From NCBI RefSeq assembly GCF_014652635.1, contig NZ_BMZE01000002.1:1-64000 (forward strand): a stretch of DNA of 64,000 bases, written 5' to 3'. Source of the DNA: Devosia pacifica (GTDB taxonomy: Bacteria > Pseudomonadota > Alphaproteobacteria > Rhizobiales > Devosiaceae). Each line of letters begins with the position of its first letter. The first letter of the stretch is position 1. This document shows, in pieces, positions 25,267 through 34,289 of this stretch. A model generated the notes under the pieces. The model made no database searches, was not told the origin of the DNA, and worked only from the letters and a program-made list of their open reading frames with translations. The translations under genes and the position numbers were made by a program.

Positions 25267-25452
25267 ATGAACAAGCTGATGACCATCGCCGAACTGCAAT
25301 CCCGCACTGAAGCCGAACTGCGTGCCCTCTTCCGGCAGGCGACACTGGCCCTGGCGCGCACCGCCACCGGTACACCGGAGCGCCGGAACAACCTGGCCAC
25401 GCTGGAAAACATATCCCGCGCGATAGCAGTGGGACCGGGTCGGGGGCGTTAG
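25267..25452 (+). CDS. 61-aa conserved element protein
   Basis: A very strong ribosome binding site (AAGGAGGAG) lies 6 nt before the ATG. The protein is helical and charged (MTIAELQSRTEAELRALFRQATLALART...ERRNNLATLENISRAI), resembling small proteins commonly encoded beside plasmid maintenance genes. It converges with and overlaps the 3' end of the ribbon-helix-helix gene by 4 nt. Function unknown. Confidence 0.65.
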   Translation: MNKLMTIAELQSRTEAELRALFRQATLALARTATGTPERRNNLATLENISRAIAVGPGRGR

Positions 25453-25811
25453 CCCCCGCCCTTTGGCGGGTATTCGCGCTCAAGGAGCGCCACGGCATAT
25501 TCAAGTGTCTCGCCCAGACCCCAGCCCTGGCTGTCGGCGATCGCACAATAGGCTTCGATCGTCTCGGGACGGGCTTTCAAGTTGAACTGCGCATTGCGGC
25601 CCGTGCGCCGCCGCCGCGGCGGCTCAGAAGGCTTCGCCGCAGGCGCAGGAACCTTTGGCTCGCGGCTGCGGAAGCCTGATACTTCTGCGGCCTTGGTCGA
25701 CTCTGCGGCGGGCAGCCTGTCATTCACAGAGGGAGAGGTCGGCAACCAATCGGCGGGGTCAAACTCGTCAAGAGCGTCGGCAAAGCCCAAGTCGGCGCGT
25801 TGCTTGTCCAT
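25449..25811 (-). CDS. ribbon-helix-helix-like partner of ParA
   Basis: This encodes 120 aa. The N-terminal 65 residues are acidic, then proline-rich and disordered. The last 50 (RTGRNAQFNLKARPETIEAYCAIADSQGWGLGETLEYAVALLERE) fit a CopG/ParG-like DNA-binding fold. It follows parA by one base. By position it is the centromere-binding protein that works with ParA; the array at 26549-26653 is its likely target. Confidence 0.7.
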   Translation of the reverse strand: MDKQRADLGFADALDEFDPADWLPTSPSVNDRLPAAESTKAAEVSGFRSREPKVPAPAAKPSEPPRRRRTGRNAQFNLKARPETIEAYCAIADSQGWGLGETLEYAVALLEREYPPKGGG

Positions 25812-25812
25812 A

Positions 25813-26499
25813 TCAGGCCACCTTTGCGGCTAGGCCGCCAGCTTTGAGCTTCGCAATCACTTCCCCGGCAAAGGCGCGAGCATTGTCCCGCGCCTTCTCT
25901 ACATTCGACACCTGATCGGTCGAAAGGTCCGTCAGCAAGCCGCCAAAATCGAACAGGTCGCGGAATGCGGCGCGCTCAACGATCGATGTATCCAGTACCT
26001 CGATACCGGCTTTGTCGAGCTGGTCGCGGACATTGCGCAAAGCGCGCGACGCGATCGCGGCGCTGGTGCGTGTCAGCAGGATGGCGTGGGATATGGAACG
26101 GCGCGCCATGCGCTCCTGGTTGCGGATGAGCCGGATGGTCTTGGCGGCGCCCTTGGCATCCATTGATGCGCCCTGCGTCGGAATCAGAACCAGGTCCGAC
26201 ATGCCGATGGCATTGGCCACCATAAGGCTCGCCGTACCCTCCAGATCGACAATGACAAATTGCGCGGTACGTGCGGCCTTGTCGATATGGTCGACGATCG
26301 AGTCTTCAGTGACATCACCGATGATCTCGACATTGTCCGGCTTGCCCGGCAGCTTGGCCCACTGGGAAATCCAGCGCTCGGGATCGGCATCGATGATGGC
26401 GACCCGCGCCCCCTTGGCGGCAAGCTCGCCGGCAAGCAACAGGGCCGATGTGGTTTTTCCGGCGCCGCCTTTGGGATTGGCAAAAGAAATAACAGGCAT
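25813..26499 (-). CDS. parA: ParA partition ATPase
   Basis: This encodes 228 aa from the ATG at 26499; an in-frame extension of 29 codons reads through the upstream repeats and is rejected. The deviant Walker A NPKGGAGKTT lies at residues 8-17, VAIIDADPE is the second conserved strand and VIVDLEG the Walker B. The small size is typical of ParF/ParA-Ib proteins without a DNA-binding N-terminus. The start codon lies in an inverted repeat AGGCAT-GA-ATGCCT (26494-26507), which may regulate translation or transcription. Confidence 0.9.
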   Translation of the reverse strand: MPVISFANPKGGAGKTTSALLLAGELAAKGARVAIIDADPERWISQWAKLPGKPDNVEIIGDVTEDSIVDHIDKAARTAQFVIVDLEGTASLMVANAIGMSDLVLIPTQGASMDAKGAAKTIRLIRNQERMARRSISHAILLTRTSAAIASRALRNVRDQLDKAGIEVLDTSIVERAAFRDLFDFGGLLTDLSTDQVSNVEKARDNARAFAGEVIAKLKAGGLAAKVA

Positions 26500-26548
26500 G
26501 AATGCCTCACAGGGAAAGGTGTTTAGCAATACTTCCCTGTAAAAATAC

Positions 26549-26653
26549 CAGATAGCTACCCAATAACAAAAAGCTATTTGAAACATATCCGATAGCTACT
26601 GGATAACTATCGAATAGCTACTGGCTAGCTACTTGATAGCTAGCCAGTAGCTA
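26549..26653. repeat. iteron-like array with 17-bp inverted repeat upstream of parA
   Basis: Copies of (G/A)ATAGCTAC(T/C) occur at 26551, 26591 and 26613. From 26615 they merge into a perfect inverted repeat: TAGCTACTGGCTAGCTA (26615-26631) and its reverse complement (26637-26653), with a 5-nt spacer. The region is AT-rich and lies between parA and the Rep-like gene. It is a candidate parS centromere, replication origin or both. The rest of 26,654-26,868 shows no gene. Confidence 0.75.
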
Positions 26654-26868
26654 CCAATACAACGCGCTAAGTTACAAGAGCCCAAACGATTCGGCGCCTT
26701 TCCGTCCCTACACTTCATAGATAGAACCGGTGAGGCCGCGCAAACAGGGCGCTGTCATAATAGACTTGCCATGAAGTGGCACATTGCCGACAATTCAGGT
26801 CGGTCTTTCGTCAGGCCGCCAAAGTTATTTTCATAATAATGAGGAAATACATGCTATAAAAAAGAGAA

Positions 26869-26885
26869 ACCCGCCAGAGGCGGGT
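26869..26885 (-). terminator. terminator on the minus strand in the leader of the Rep-like gene
   Basis: ACCCGCC-AGA-GGCGGGT forms a 7-bp GC stem. On the minus strand it is followed by TTTCTCTTTTTT, a classic intrinsic terminator. No annotated minus-strand gene ends just upstream of it, the nearest being the methyltransferase about 1 kb away. It may therefore end a small antisense transcript made across the leader of the Rep-like gene. Confidence 0.65.
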
Positions 26886-27021
26886 CGCACTAAAAACTTG
26901 GTATTTGTGATCTGAACAATCCAAATATCTCAGAATACGATGATCACCGCAAGTCTTTTTTGCGATGATTTTGTGCGTCCTGATTTTTGGCGGCTTCTCT
27001 GCAATTGAGAGGAGGAGAATC

Positions 27022-27723
27022 GTGACTGCGCAATCTGCCGAACAACAGCGCGCTCTGATTGAGGCGCACAAGAAGCTGAAAAGCCGAATAGTCGAAGGGC
27101 GTCCGCCAAGGCCGGCACCGGTCCAACCTGTCGATCAGGAGCGGCGGCGCCGCTCACTGCAAACCTGCCATCGCTATGCCGCGCCACGGATGGAGCATCG
27201 TGCAGCGCCGATGGATACCGGCGCCTATGTGCCTGAGCTGTCGGCGCTCCTGGAGAACGATCCCAATCTTTGCGATGGTGCGCGACGCTGCGCCCGCAAG
27301 CTCGCGGAAATCACTTATCGCAGGAACCGGGAAGAGCGGTCACTGGTCGTGACGGTGACCTACCTGGCGCGTGCGCTCGGCCGCTGCCGGCGGACGGTGC
27401 AGCGCTATCTGCGCCAGTTGGAGAGCGAGGGCTATATTGCAGTTCATGTGGTCGCCGGCGCGCGCTCGCGCCTGTGTGTCGGATTGGTTGTGCATCTGTG
27501 CGACCGGCTGATCGCCCGCCACCATCGGGAGAAATGGCCCGACAGCGCCCGGAAGCCAGGGGCGACAGTGGAGTCACAGAAATATAGCTTCAGAGGTTAT
27601 ACTAAGGGTCTGTGCCCACAGATCCCGGTCGGGCAATGGGCCATGCGCTGCATGGACGGCGTCTTCCGCTCTTTTATGAAAACAAACCCGCTCGCTGGAA
27701 TGCCGCCGATCGCCCTTACCTGA
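27022..27723 (+). CDS. winged-helix replication-initiator-like protein
   Basis: This encodes 233 aa with a GTG start directly behind GGAGGAG; an upstream in-frame ATG at 26965 lacks such a site. Residues 85-150 hold a helix-turn-helix or winged-helix domain (ARKLAEITYRRNREERSLVVTVTYLARALGRCRRTVQRYLRQLESEGYIAV). The N-terminus has a charged helix and an RSLQTCHRYAAPRMEHR block. Proteins of this type sit beside parA on alphaproteobacterial plasmids and elements and are thought to act in replication. The call is by context and fold only. Confidence 0.7.
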   Translation: MTAQSAEQQRALIEAHKKLKSRIVEGRPPRPAPVQPVDQERRRRSLQTCHRYAAPRMEHRAAPMDTGAYVPELSALLENDPNLCDGARRCARKLAEITYRRNREERSLVVTVTYLARALGRCRRTVQRYLRQLESEGYIAVHVVAGARSRLCVGLVVHLCDRLIARHHREKWPDSARKPGATVESQKYSFRGYTKGLCPQIPVGQWAMRCMDGVFRSFMKTNPLAGMPPIALT

Positions 27724-27860
27724 CCGCCACCCTTGGCAACACCAATGGCGATTCCGGCCCGTATGCGGGGCGGAGAGTGCGGTATTGCTTTTCAGGGGAG
27801 GGTTTTGGCCGGGCCAGCACCAAACGGCATCACGGACGATCCTTGGCATAGGCCGGTGGC

Positions 27861-28505
27861 TCACGCCGCCATGCGGTTGCCTGCCATGTGGAAATACCCA
27901 TGATCCAGCTCGATGCCGATAAAGGCGCGACCGGATGCGCGCGCGGCGGCGAGGGTCGAACCGGAACCGCAGAACGGGTCCAGCACAATGCCGCAAGGCG
28001 GGCAGAACGCCTCGATCAGAGGTTTCAGGATCGCGGTGGGTTTTTGCGTCGGGTGCAGGTGGTTGCCGGTATAGACCCAGTCGATCACATCCGCGGGGGG
28101 ATTGGCCGGCAATGCCGGGCGGCCTTTGGCCAGAACATAGGCGGATTCGTGCATGTAGCTGACGAAGCGCGCCTTCGAAGCATAGCGCTTGCGGAAGACG
28201 AGGTGCCCGACGATGCGGAAGCCGGCGGCGCGCCAGGCTGTGATGAAACGGTCTGTCTGGGTCCAGCCATAGAAGCTGACGCAGAGGCTGTCGTTCCTGA
28301 GAACCCGATACATCTGCGCGGCGGCCGGCGCCAGCCACTCGGCGTTGTCGTCGTTGATCAGGCGGCGGCCTGTGCGGTCCTGATAGCGGACGAGGTAAGG
28401 CGGATCGGTGAGGATGAAATCCACCGATCGGGCAGGCATGTTGCCCATGATGTCTATGCAGTCACCCTGCACGATTTTGTTGCGAAGCGGTATGGCCTGT
28501 TTCAT
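27861..28505 (-). CDS. orphan DNA methyltransferase (DPPY, beta-group)
   Basis: This encodes 214 aa. DPPYLVRY begins at residue 34 and the AdoMet-binding motif DPFCGSGS is at 176-183, the beta order of small adenine or cytosine-N4 methyltransferases (HinfI/CcrM type core). No nuclease gene adjoins it, so it is an orphan. It may protect the element from restriction or act on replication timing, as it neighbours the Rep-like gene. AGGAG lies 8 nt before the ATG. The upstream 290 bp are a GC-rich leader without a gene. Confidence 0.88.
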   Translation of the reverse strand: MKQAIPLRNKIVQGDCIDIMGNMPARSVDFILTDPPYLVRYQDRTGRRLINDDNAEWLAPAAAQMYRVLRNDSLCVSFYGWTQTDRFITAWRAAGFRIVGHLVFRKRYASKARFVSYMHESAYVLAKGRPALPANPPADVIDWVYTGNHLHPTQKPTAILKPLIEAFCPPCGIVLDPFCGSGSTLAAARASGRAFIGIELDHGYFHMAGNRMAA

Positions 28506-28797
28506 GTCAAAACTCCTGTCGTTTATGCGTTTTCGAGACGCTGGACAGGGCAGGCGCGCGAGGACGCCGCCGCACCGGAGGGAAACGGCTTACACGGGAG
28601 GCCAGGGGCCGAATGGAGCGGGCGCGCCGTTGCGGTGGTGGCCGTGCCTGCCATAAGCGGATTGGTCGGAAAGCGCGATCGGAGGAGGAGGGAACACGGC
28701 TATACCGCTTCGCGCCCGCCGGCTGTGCCGGCGGCTGCGTGCAGTGTGACCAGTTTGTGGGCAATCTTTCTGGACGGTGGTTCCGCATGGTCGCACC

Positions 28798-29055
28798 ATG
28801 CGCACCGATCTTCACAGTGCTGGACCTCCGCCGCCGGATGAAACCGGCCGCCGCGTTGTCGATGATTTGCCGGAAGACATGCCGGTGACAGATGCCGAGC
28901 TGGATGTCATCGAAGCGTTTCTCGGCGGGCAGTTGCGCGCGATCCTGAACGGCTGCCCAGACGACAGCAGCAGTGCGCCGAATACCGGCTTAACGACTTG
29001 TCATAATCACGCTAAGCTAAGTCATCCCGCCGCCAAGACTGTCAGCCGAAAGTGA
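28798..29055 (+). CDS. small protein overlapping the recombinase start
   Basis: This encodes 85 aa. The core is acidic and amphipathic (MPVTDAELDVIEAFLGGQLRAIL), and the C-terminus is low-complexity. Its stop overlaps the GTG start of the serine recombinase by 4 nt, which suggests coupled translation. It could be a recombination directionality factor or a recombinase regulator by position, but no family supports that. Confidence 0.5.
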   Translation: MRTDLHSAGPPPPDETGRRVVDDLPEDMPVTDAELDVIEAFLGGQLRAILNGCPDDSSSAPNTGLTTCHNHAKLSHPAAKTVSRK

Positions 29056-30686
29056 CCGCGATGGCCCGCCCTGACCACGCCGCCTCACCGGATTCGCAAA
29101 ATTCGCCGCACCGTGCAGCGCTCTACATGCGCGTATCGACCGGCAGACAGGCGGAAAGCGATCTATCGATCCCGGACCAGAGGCGGCAACTGGCGGCCTT
29201 CTGCGCAGCGCGGGGCTGGGAAGTGGCCGCGGAGTTCGTTGATGCCGGCCTGTCCGGCACGGACGACAACCGGCCGCAGCTCCAGCGTCTATTAGACATG
29301 GCCACGGCTGGAGATGCGCCGTTCGATGCCGTTGTCGTGCACAGTTTCAGCCGCTTCGCCCGTGACCACTTTGCGCTGGAATACCATGTACGGCGGTTCC
29401 GCAAGCACGGCATTCGCCTTGTCAGCATCACGCAAGACCTCGGCGATGATCCGATGAGCGTCATGGTCCGGCAGGTCTTTGCGCTGTTTGACGAGTACCA
29501 GTCCAAGGAAAACGGCAAGCACGTCCTCCGCGCCATGCAGGAGAACGCGCGGCAGGGGTTTTGGAACGGCGCGGCGGCGCCCTATGGCTATGCGATCGTT
29601 GCCGCCGAACAGCGGGGTGCGAAGACCAAGAAGAAGCTCGCGATCGATCCGGTCGAATCCGAAGTTGTGCGGCTTATCTTCAAGCTCTTCAGGGAAGGGG
29701 ACGGCACGTCCGGACCGATGGGCGTTAAAGCGGCAGCGACATGGCTCAACGACCACGGCTATCGGACGCGGCGCGGGGCGCGTTGGGGGATAGGCCCGCT
29801 GCACAAGCTCATTACCAGCACCACCTACAAGGGCGAGCATCGCTTCAACCGCAAGGTATGGAAGACGCGAGAGGAAAAGCCGGTGGCGGAGCAAATTGTC
29901 GTGCCGGTCGATCCGATTATCGATGCAAAGACGTTCGACGCTGTCCAGGCGCAGCTCAAGGCCCGCAATCCCAAATCCACCGCACCGCGTACCGTCACCG
30001 GGCCGATCCTGCTGACGGGGCTTGCGACCTGTGCGAGCTGTGGCGGGGGCATGACGCTGCGCACCGGCAAATCGGGGCGCTATCGCTACTATGCCTGCGC
30101 TACTTGTGCGCAGAAGGGCAAATCGGCCTGCAAGGGGCGCGCGATCCCCATGGACAAGCTCGATACGGCGGTTACGGAGCGACTGGCCGACCACCTGCTG
30201 ACACCGGAACGGGTCGAGGCGCTGCTGGCGGGCCTGCTGGAACGGCAGACAGCGCGCGATGCCGATCATGGCCGACGTCTGACGATGCTAAGGGGAAAGC
30301 TGACGGATGCCGAAGACCGGCTCAAGCGGCTCTATCAGGCGATCGAGAACGGAGTCGCCGATCCGGCCGACCCCACGCTTAAGGACCGTATTGAGACGAT
30401 CAGGACCGAACGGGACATTGCACAGGTAGCCTTCGACCGCGCGGTCGCCGAACTACGGCCCGAGGCGCGTATCACAGCGGACAAGATCGCGGCATTTGTC
30501 GAAGTCATGCGCACCAATGTCACCGATGGCCCGATTCCCTTCCGCCGCGCGTGGCTGCGCGCCATGATTGACAATGTCGAAGTGGATGACGACGAAATCC
30601 GCATTCACGGCCGGCGGACCATTCTTGAGCGCCTGGTGATGGGGGAAGGGGCCGCTCCGGCTGGAGTGCCCAGTTTTGTTCGGAAG

Positions 30687-30716
<30 letters not shown>
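29052..30716 (+). CDS. large serine recombinase (integrase)
   Basis: This encodes 554 aa with a GTG start (an ATG at 29061 is the alternative). The resolvase catalytic domain has its nucleophile serine at residue 29 (YMRVST) and a downstream SRFARD helix motif. Then come the recombinase domain, a zinc ribbon (CASCGG...[12 protein letters not shown]) and a C-terminal coiled coil. The last nine codons and the stop lie within the tRNA-Arg(CCG) gene, so the reading frame crosses the attachment site. In the free circular form the C-terminus would differ. It catalyses insertion and, with a directionality factor, excision of the element. Confidence 0.93.
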
Positions 30717-30763
<47 letters not shown>

Positions 30764-30913
30764 AAAATAGACCTTTGCTAGGCGCGCACCGTACTCAAAG
30801 CGAGGTCGCGGTGCAACGGGTTATCGAGAGAGATTCATGCTCTCGCATGCCGGATCTTCAACGACGCCAACAGCGTTGTTGGTGATCTGAAAGAATAAGA
30901 GGCAGCAAGCGGA

Positions 30914-31102
30914 ATGGCGAACGACTATCGGACCGAAATCGATACCTTGCTGGATCAGGTGGCCGACCGGCCCGAGGACATGCACGAATTGCATGCCATG
31001 ATTCGCGAGCGCCTGAATCAGATGCGTGCGACAGGCATGCCCTTGCCCGAGGATCTGGTGGCGCTGGAAGCGGAACTCGACCGTGCAGAGCGCGAAGCCT
31101 GA
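30914..31102 (+). CDS. 62-aa helical protein of unknown function
   Basis: The first chromosomal gene after the tRNA. The product is wholly helical and acidic (YRTEIDTLLDQVADRPEDMHELHAMIRERLNQMRATGMPLPEDLVALEAELD), with no membrane segment. AGAGGCAGCAAGCGGA precedes the ATG. Function unknown. Confidence 0.7.
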   Translation: MANDYRTEIDTLLDQVADRPEDMHELHAMIRERLNQMRATGMPLPEDLVALEAELDRAEREA

Positions 31103-31196
31103 AGCCAGCTTGTGGCGGTTTGCTGCTTGCCTTATCGACGCCCTATTGTCACCATAATGGCTTCGACGATTTTCGTTTCTGCTTGGGAGGCCGCTT

Positions 31197-31742
31197 ATGC
31201 GCGTCAATCGCCTCGGCTTCGGTATTTTAATGGTCTCAGGGAGCATCCTGCTTTGCGGATGCTCAATTGGCGCTATCACGCCCAAGGCCTCGACAGCAGT
31301 CGCAGCACTCACGGCAAAGCCCTCGGCGGCAGTTCCTGAGTCGTCTTCAGTTCCTCTGGCTTCGGCAGTCAGCGCATATGCAGACAGTTCGAGCGGCGGG
31401 CTCGATGGCCTGATCAGACACTATTCTGATCATTACGAGGTCCCGGAGTCTCTGGTCCGGCGCGTCATCGTTCGCGAGAGTAATTACAATCCCAAGGCGC
31501 GTAACGGAGCCCATTGGGGGCTCATGCAGATCCGACACGATACAGCTGTGAGCATGGGTTATCGTGGCGAAGCATCGGGGCTGCTCGATGCGGAAACCAA
31601 TCTGCGTTATGCTGTGAAGTACCTTGCCGGTGCCTATATGGTCGCGCAGGGCAATCAGGACAGGGCCGTCCGGTTTTATGCGTCGGGCTATTACTATGAT
31701 GCCAAACGCATGGGCCTGCTGGAGGCCACCGGCCTTCGCTAG
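31197..31742 (+). CDS. lytic transglycosylase (SLT) lipoprotein
   Basis: This encodes 181 aa. A signal peptide ends in a lipobox with the modified cysteine at residue 22 (ILLCGC). The SLT domain spans 75-175, with the catalytic glutamate E94 in VIVRESNYNPKA, GLMQI at 108-112 and the late RAVRFYASGYYY segment. It cleaves peptidoglycan glycan strands at the outer membrane or periplasm. Its stop overlaps the stop of the convergent kinase gene. Confidence 0.9.
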   Translation: MRVNRLGFGILMVSGSILLCGCSIGAITPKASTAVAALTAKPSAAVPESSSVPLASAVSAYADSSSGGLDGLIRHYSDHYEVPESLVRRVIVRESNYNPKARNGAHWGLMQIRHDTAVSMGYRGEASGLLDAETNLRYAVKYLAGAYMVAQGNQDRAVRFYASGYYYDAKRMGLLEATGLR

Positions 31743-33610
31743 CCAGGGTGGGCTGGCGATGGCATGTCGTCAACCGGGTTCAGCTTGATCGTACAGACTA
31801 CGCCCGTCTCGGCATATTCGAGATCAACGCTTTGTCCCTCAGTGCGATTCAGCCCCCGCTCGATAAGGCGCGAGCCGAATCCAACCCTTTGCGGAGGCTG
31901 CACGGCGGGGCCGCCACTCTCAAGCCATGTCAGCACAACCTTGCCATCGGATTGATGTTTCCAAGCCACCGCAACCCGGCCGTCAGGGGCACTCAGCGCA
32001 CCGTACTTCACGGCATTGGTCGCCAGTTCGTGCAGCATGAGACCCAGTCCTAGCACCGCCTCCGCACTCACGCGCACCGGATCTCCGGATATCTCGAGCC
32101 GGCCGAATGTATCGCTGTGCAAGGCAAGGGCCTTTTTGACCACGTCCTCAAGGTCCGCACTCTTCGCACTCGTCTGCCCGAGCGAATCCTGCGCCTGCCC
32201 GAGCGCCGCCAGCCGGTCATTAATGGTCACGCGGGCGCTGGCCATATCGGTTGCGCCGCGCAGCGTCTGGCTGACGATGGCCTGCACCATGGTGAGCATG
32301 TTCTTGACCCGGTGCGCGCTCTCTCCGGCGATAATCTCGAGCCGTTCCTCGAACGCCTTGCGTTCCGTCAGGTCATGCGCCGCACCGAAGACACGTACGG
32401 CCCGTCCGGAATCGTCTACATGAACGCGTGCCTGTCTGCCGATCCAGCGGACGCCGGAGTTCGTCAAAACTCGGTACTCGGCCTTTTGCGGGCCCTCAAC
32501 AAGCTGATCGCGGTTCTGGGAAGCGAGCCGAGGCCGATCCTCCGGATGCACCAGCTGCTCAAAGTGTTCCACCGCCATAGGCTCTATGCGCGGCTCGACT
32601 CCATAGAGGCGCCAGAATTGCGGCGACCCATATAGAAGATCTTTTTCAAGGTCCCATTCGAACGTTCCGACGCCACCGGCTTCCTGAGCCAGTTGCAGCA
32701 TTTCGCTCTGGCGGGTCAGTGCCTGCTCGGCCAGCTTCTGCTCGGTAATGTCGTGCCCCTGCACGAACACGCCGGTCACCGCACCATCAGCATCACGAAG
32801 CGGGGCGTAGATGAAGTCGAGATAGGCCTGCTCCAGCTCGCCATCGGCGTGTTTGGCAAGGGCAATTTGCACGCCGCGCCCGATATAGGGTTCTCCGGTC
32901 TGCCTCACCTGCTCGAGCAACGCCTCGAACCCCTGATCCACAACCTCGGGCAGGGCCTCTGCGAGCCGTCGACCGATCAATGGACGATCCGCGCCAACCA
33001 GCCTCATATAGGCGTCATTCGTCATCTCGAATATGTGTTCTGGGCCGCGCAGTACCGCCATGAAGCTTGGTGCCTGGACGAACAGACTACGCAGCCGGTC
33101 GGCCTCGACAGCGAGCGCAAGGTTTTCGTTTTGCACCGCGCGAGCACGGCCGAGAAGTCCCGCCTGAGCCGCTGACTGGCGCGCATCATATTCTGCGCGC
33201 AACTCCTGCAGTTCTGTAATATCGACGGTGTGTTGCAAGATACCGAAAAAGTGCCCGTCCGTATCGAACAAGGGCGTGTGCGTCGCGCTCCAGTAACGCA
33301 TCTTCGCAGGCTCGTCAGGAAGAGAGGTATCGTAGGGTATCAGCGCGATCTGGTCAGGGCGCTGAGACTCGAGCACCTTATCGAACGAGGCCTTGAGAAG
33401 CTTGTAACTAGGACTGTCTGTAGGGCTCGGGAATGCCTCGAACATGGGCCTTCCGACAACGTCCTCGCGGCTCGGGCGGCCGACAACATTGAGATACGCG
33501 TCGTTGCACCCGATGATCACAAGCCGAGTGTCAAGGATGACATACGGATTGGGCGAGGCGTTGAACAGCCCGGCGAGATCGACCCCTTCAGGATTCAGTG
33601 CGCGAAACAG
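31739..33610 (-). CDS. multi-PAS HWE/HisKA_2-type sensor histidine kinase
   Basis: A soluble kinase of about 593 aa from a GTG at 33520, or 623 aa if read from a CTG at 33608-33610. The longer form is preferred: the extra residues (LFRALNPEGVDLAGLFNASPNPYVILDTRL) complete the first PAS domain, and GGAGG lies 5 nt before the CTG, while no ATG, GTG or TTG is available in that frame upstream of 33520. At least three PAS units precede the histidine box AHRVKNML and the ATP-binding motif HELATNAVKYGALS...GFGSRLI. It is followed on the other side by a single-domain receiver, its likely partner. Confidence 0.85.
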   Translation of the reverse strand: MFRALNPEGVDLAGLFNASPNPYVILDTRLVIIGCNDAYLNVVGRPSREDVVGRPMFEAFPSPTDSPSYKLLKASFDKVLESQRPDQIALIPYDTSLPDEPAKMRYWSATHTPLFDTDGHFFGILQHTVDITELQELRAEYDARQSAAQAGLLGRARAVQNENLALAVEADRLRSLFVQAPSFMAVLRGPEHIFEMTNDAYMRLVGADRPLIGRRLAEALPEVVDQGFEALLEQVRQTGEPYIGRGVQIALAKHADGELEQAYLDFIYAPLRDADGAVTGVFVQGHDITEQKLAEQALTRQSEMLQLAQEAGGVGTFEWDLEKDLLYGSPQFWRLYGVEPRIEPMAVEHFEQLVHPEDRPRLASQNRDQLVEGPQKAEYRVLTNSGVRWIGRQARVHVDDSGRAVRVFGAAHDLTERKAFEERLEIIAGESAHRVKNMLTMVQAIVSQTLRGATDMASARVTINDRLAALGQAQDSLGQTSAKSADLEDVVKKALALHSDTFGRLEISGDPVRVSAEAVLGLGLMLHELATNAVKYGALSAPDGRVAVAWKHQSDGKVVLTWLESGGPAVQPPQRVGFGSRLIERGLNRTEGQSVDLEYAETGVVCTIKLNPVDDMPSPAHPG

Positions 33611-33709
33611 GATGACCTCCGAAACCGGACACTAGCCGGGGACGCCATGGCGGCGCAAAATCACCGAAAATTCTAGAGCAAAGAGGTCGCGGCGTAAATC
33701 GCCGTCAGT

Positions 33710-34093
33710 CTAGCCTTTCGGCTGATCCAGCACACGCGCGATGACTTCAACCAACCGCCGTTCGTCGAACGGTTTTTCGAGGCGCGGGAATGCGTCATCG
33801 GGGTCTTCAGACAACTCTGAATACCCTGTCGCCAGCAGAATCGCGACATGCGGCTGCATCTCGCGCGCCTTGTGCGCCAGCTCTATTCCGGTCATTCCCG
33901 GCATTGAATAGTCGGTGATCACGGCGTTGACCTGCTCTTTGGCCAATATTTCCAACGCCTGCTGGCCGGAGTAAGCCTCAAGTACGCGGTGGCCGAGACT
34001 TTCAAGCATGTCCACGGTATTCATTGCAATCAGCGCATCGTCATCCACCACCAAAATAGTGGCTTCCACCGAGCGCTCGGTCGTGTTCAACAC
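33710..34093 (-). CDS. single-domain response regulator (receiver)
   Basis: This encodes 127 aa, all receiver domain: acidic pair D17-D18, phospho-acceptor D61 in VITDYSMPG, T89 in LLATGYSE and K107. It has no output domain. It lies just upstream of the PAS kinase on the same strand and is probably phosphorylated by it, in the style of the alphaproteobacterial HWE kinase/receiver pairs. Confidence 0.9.
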   Translation of the reverse strand: MLNTTERSVEATILVVDDDALIAMNTVDMLESLGHRVLEAYSGQQALEILAKEQVNAVITDYSMPGMTGIELAHKAREMQPHVAILLATGYSELSEDPDDAFPRLEKPFDERRLVEVIARVLDQPKG

Positions 34094-34171
34094 CCGTCTT
34101 ATCTCCGGTCAGGCAAGGCCGCGCACCCGCTAGCAAGGCCAAAGTCGAATTCTGCTCGTGTGCCCCACACA

Positions 34172-34214
34172 CACAATTTCGTTATGCATAACAATCAGAC
34201 GAGGCGAAATTGTG
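34172..34214. promoter_or_regulatory. nested inverted repeats between receiver gene and polA
   Basis: CACAATTTCG (34172-34181) and its exact complement CGAAATTGTG (34205-34214) enclose a second, perfect palindrome GTTATGCATAAC (34181-34192). The site lies between divergent promoters, about 75 nt before the polA start. It may be a double operator or a small hairpin. Confidence 0.45.
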
Positions 34215-34289
34215 CCAGCCCAAAATGCGTGCATGACACCATAGTGATGATTTATGGTCCGCAGGTGTCAGCCAAGGGAATCGTACTTC

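Noticed and set aside
26549..26653. CRISPR array
   Set aside because: The repeats are about 10 bp, irregularly spaced and partly palindromic, with no spacers and no cas genes; they fit iterons or a centromere.
27574..28338. Open frame on the minus strand overlapping the methyltransferase in another frame
   Set aside because: The methyltransferase frame has both catalytic motifs and a ribosome binding site; the overlapping frame has neither.
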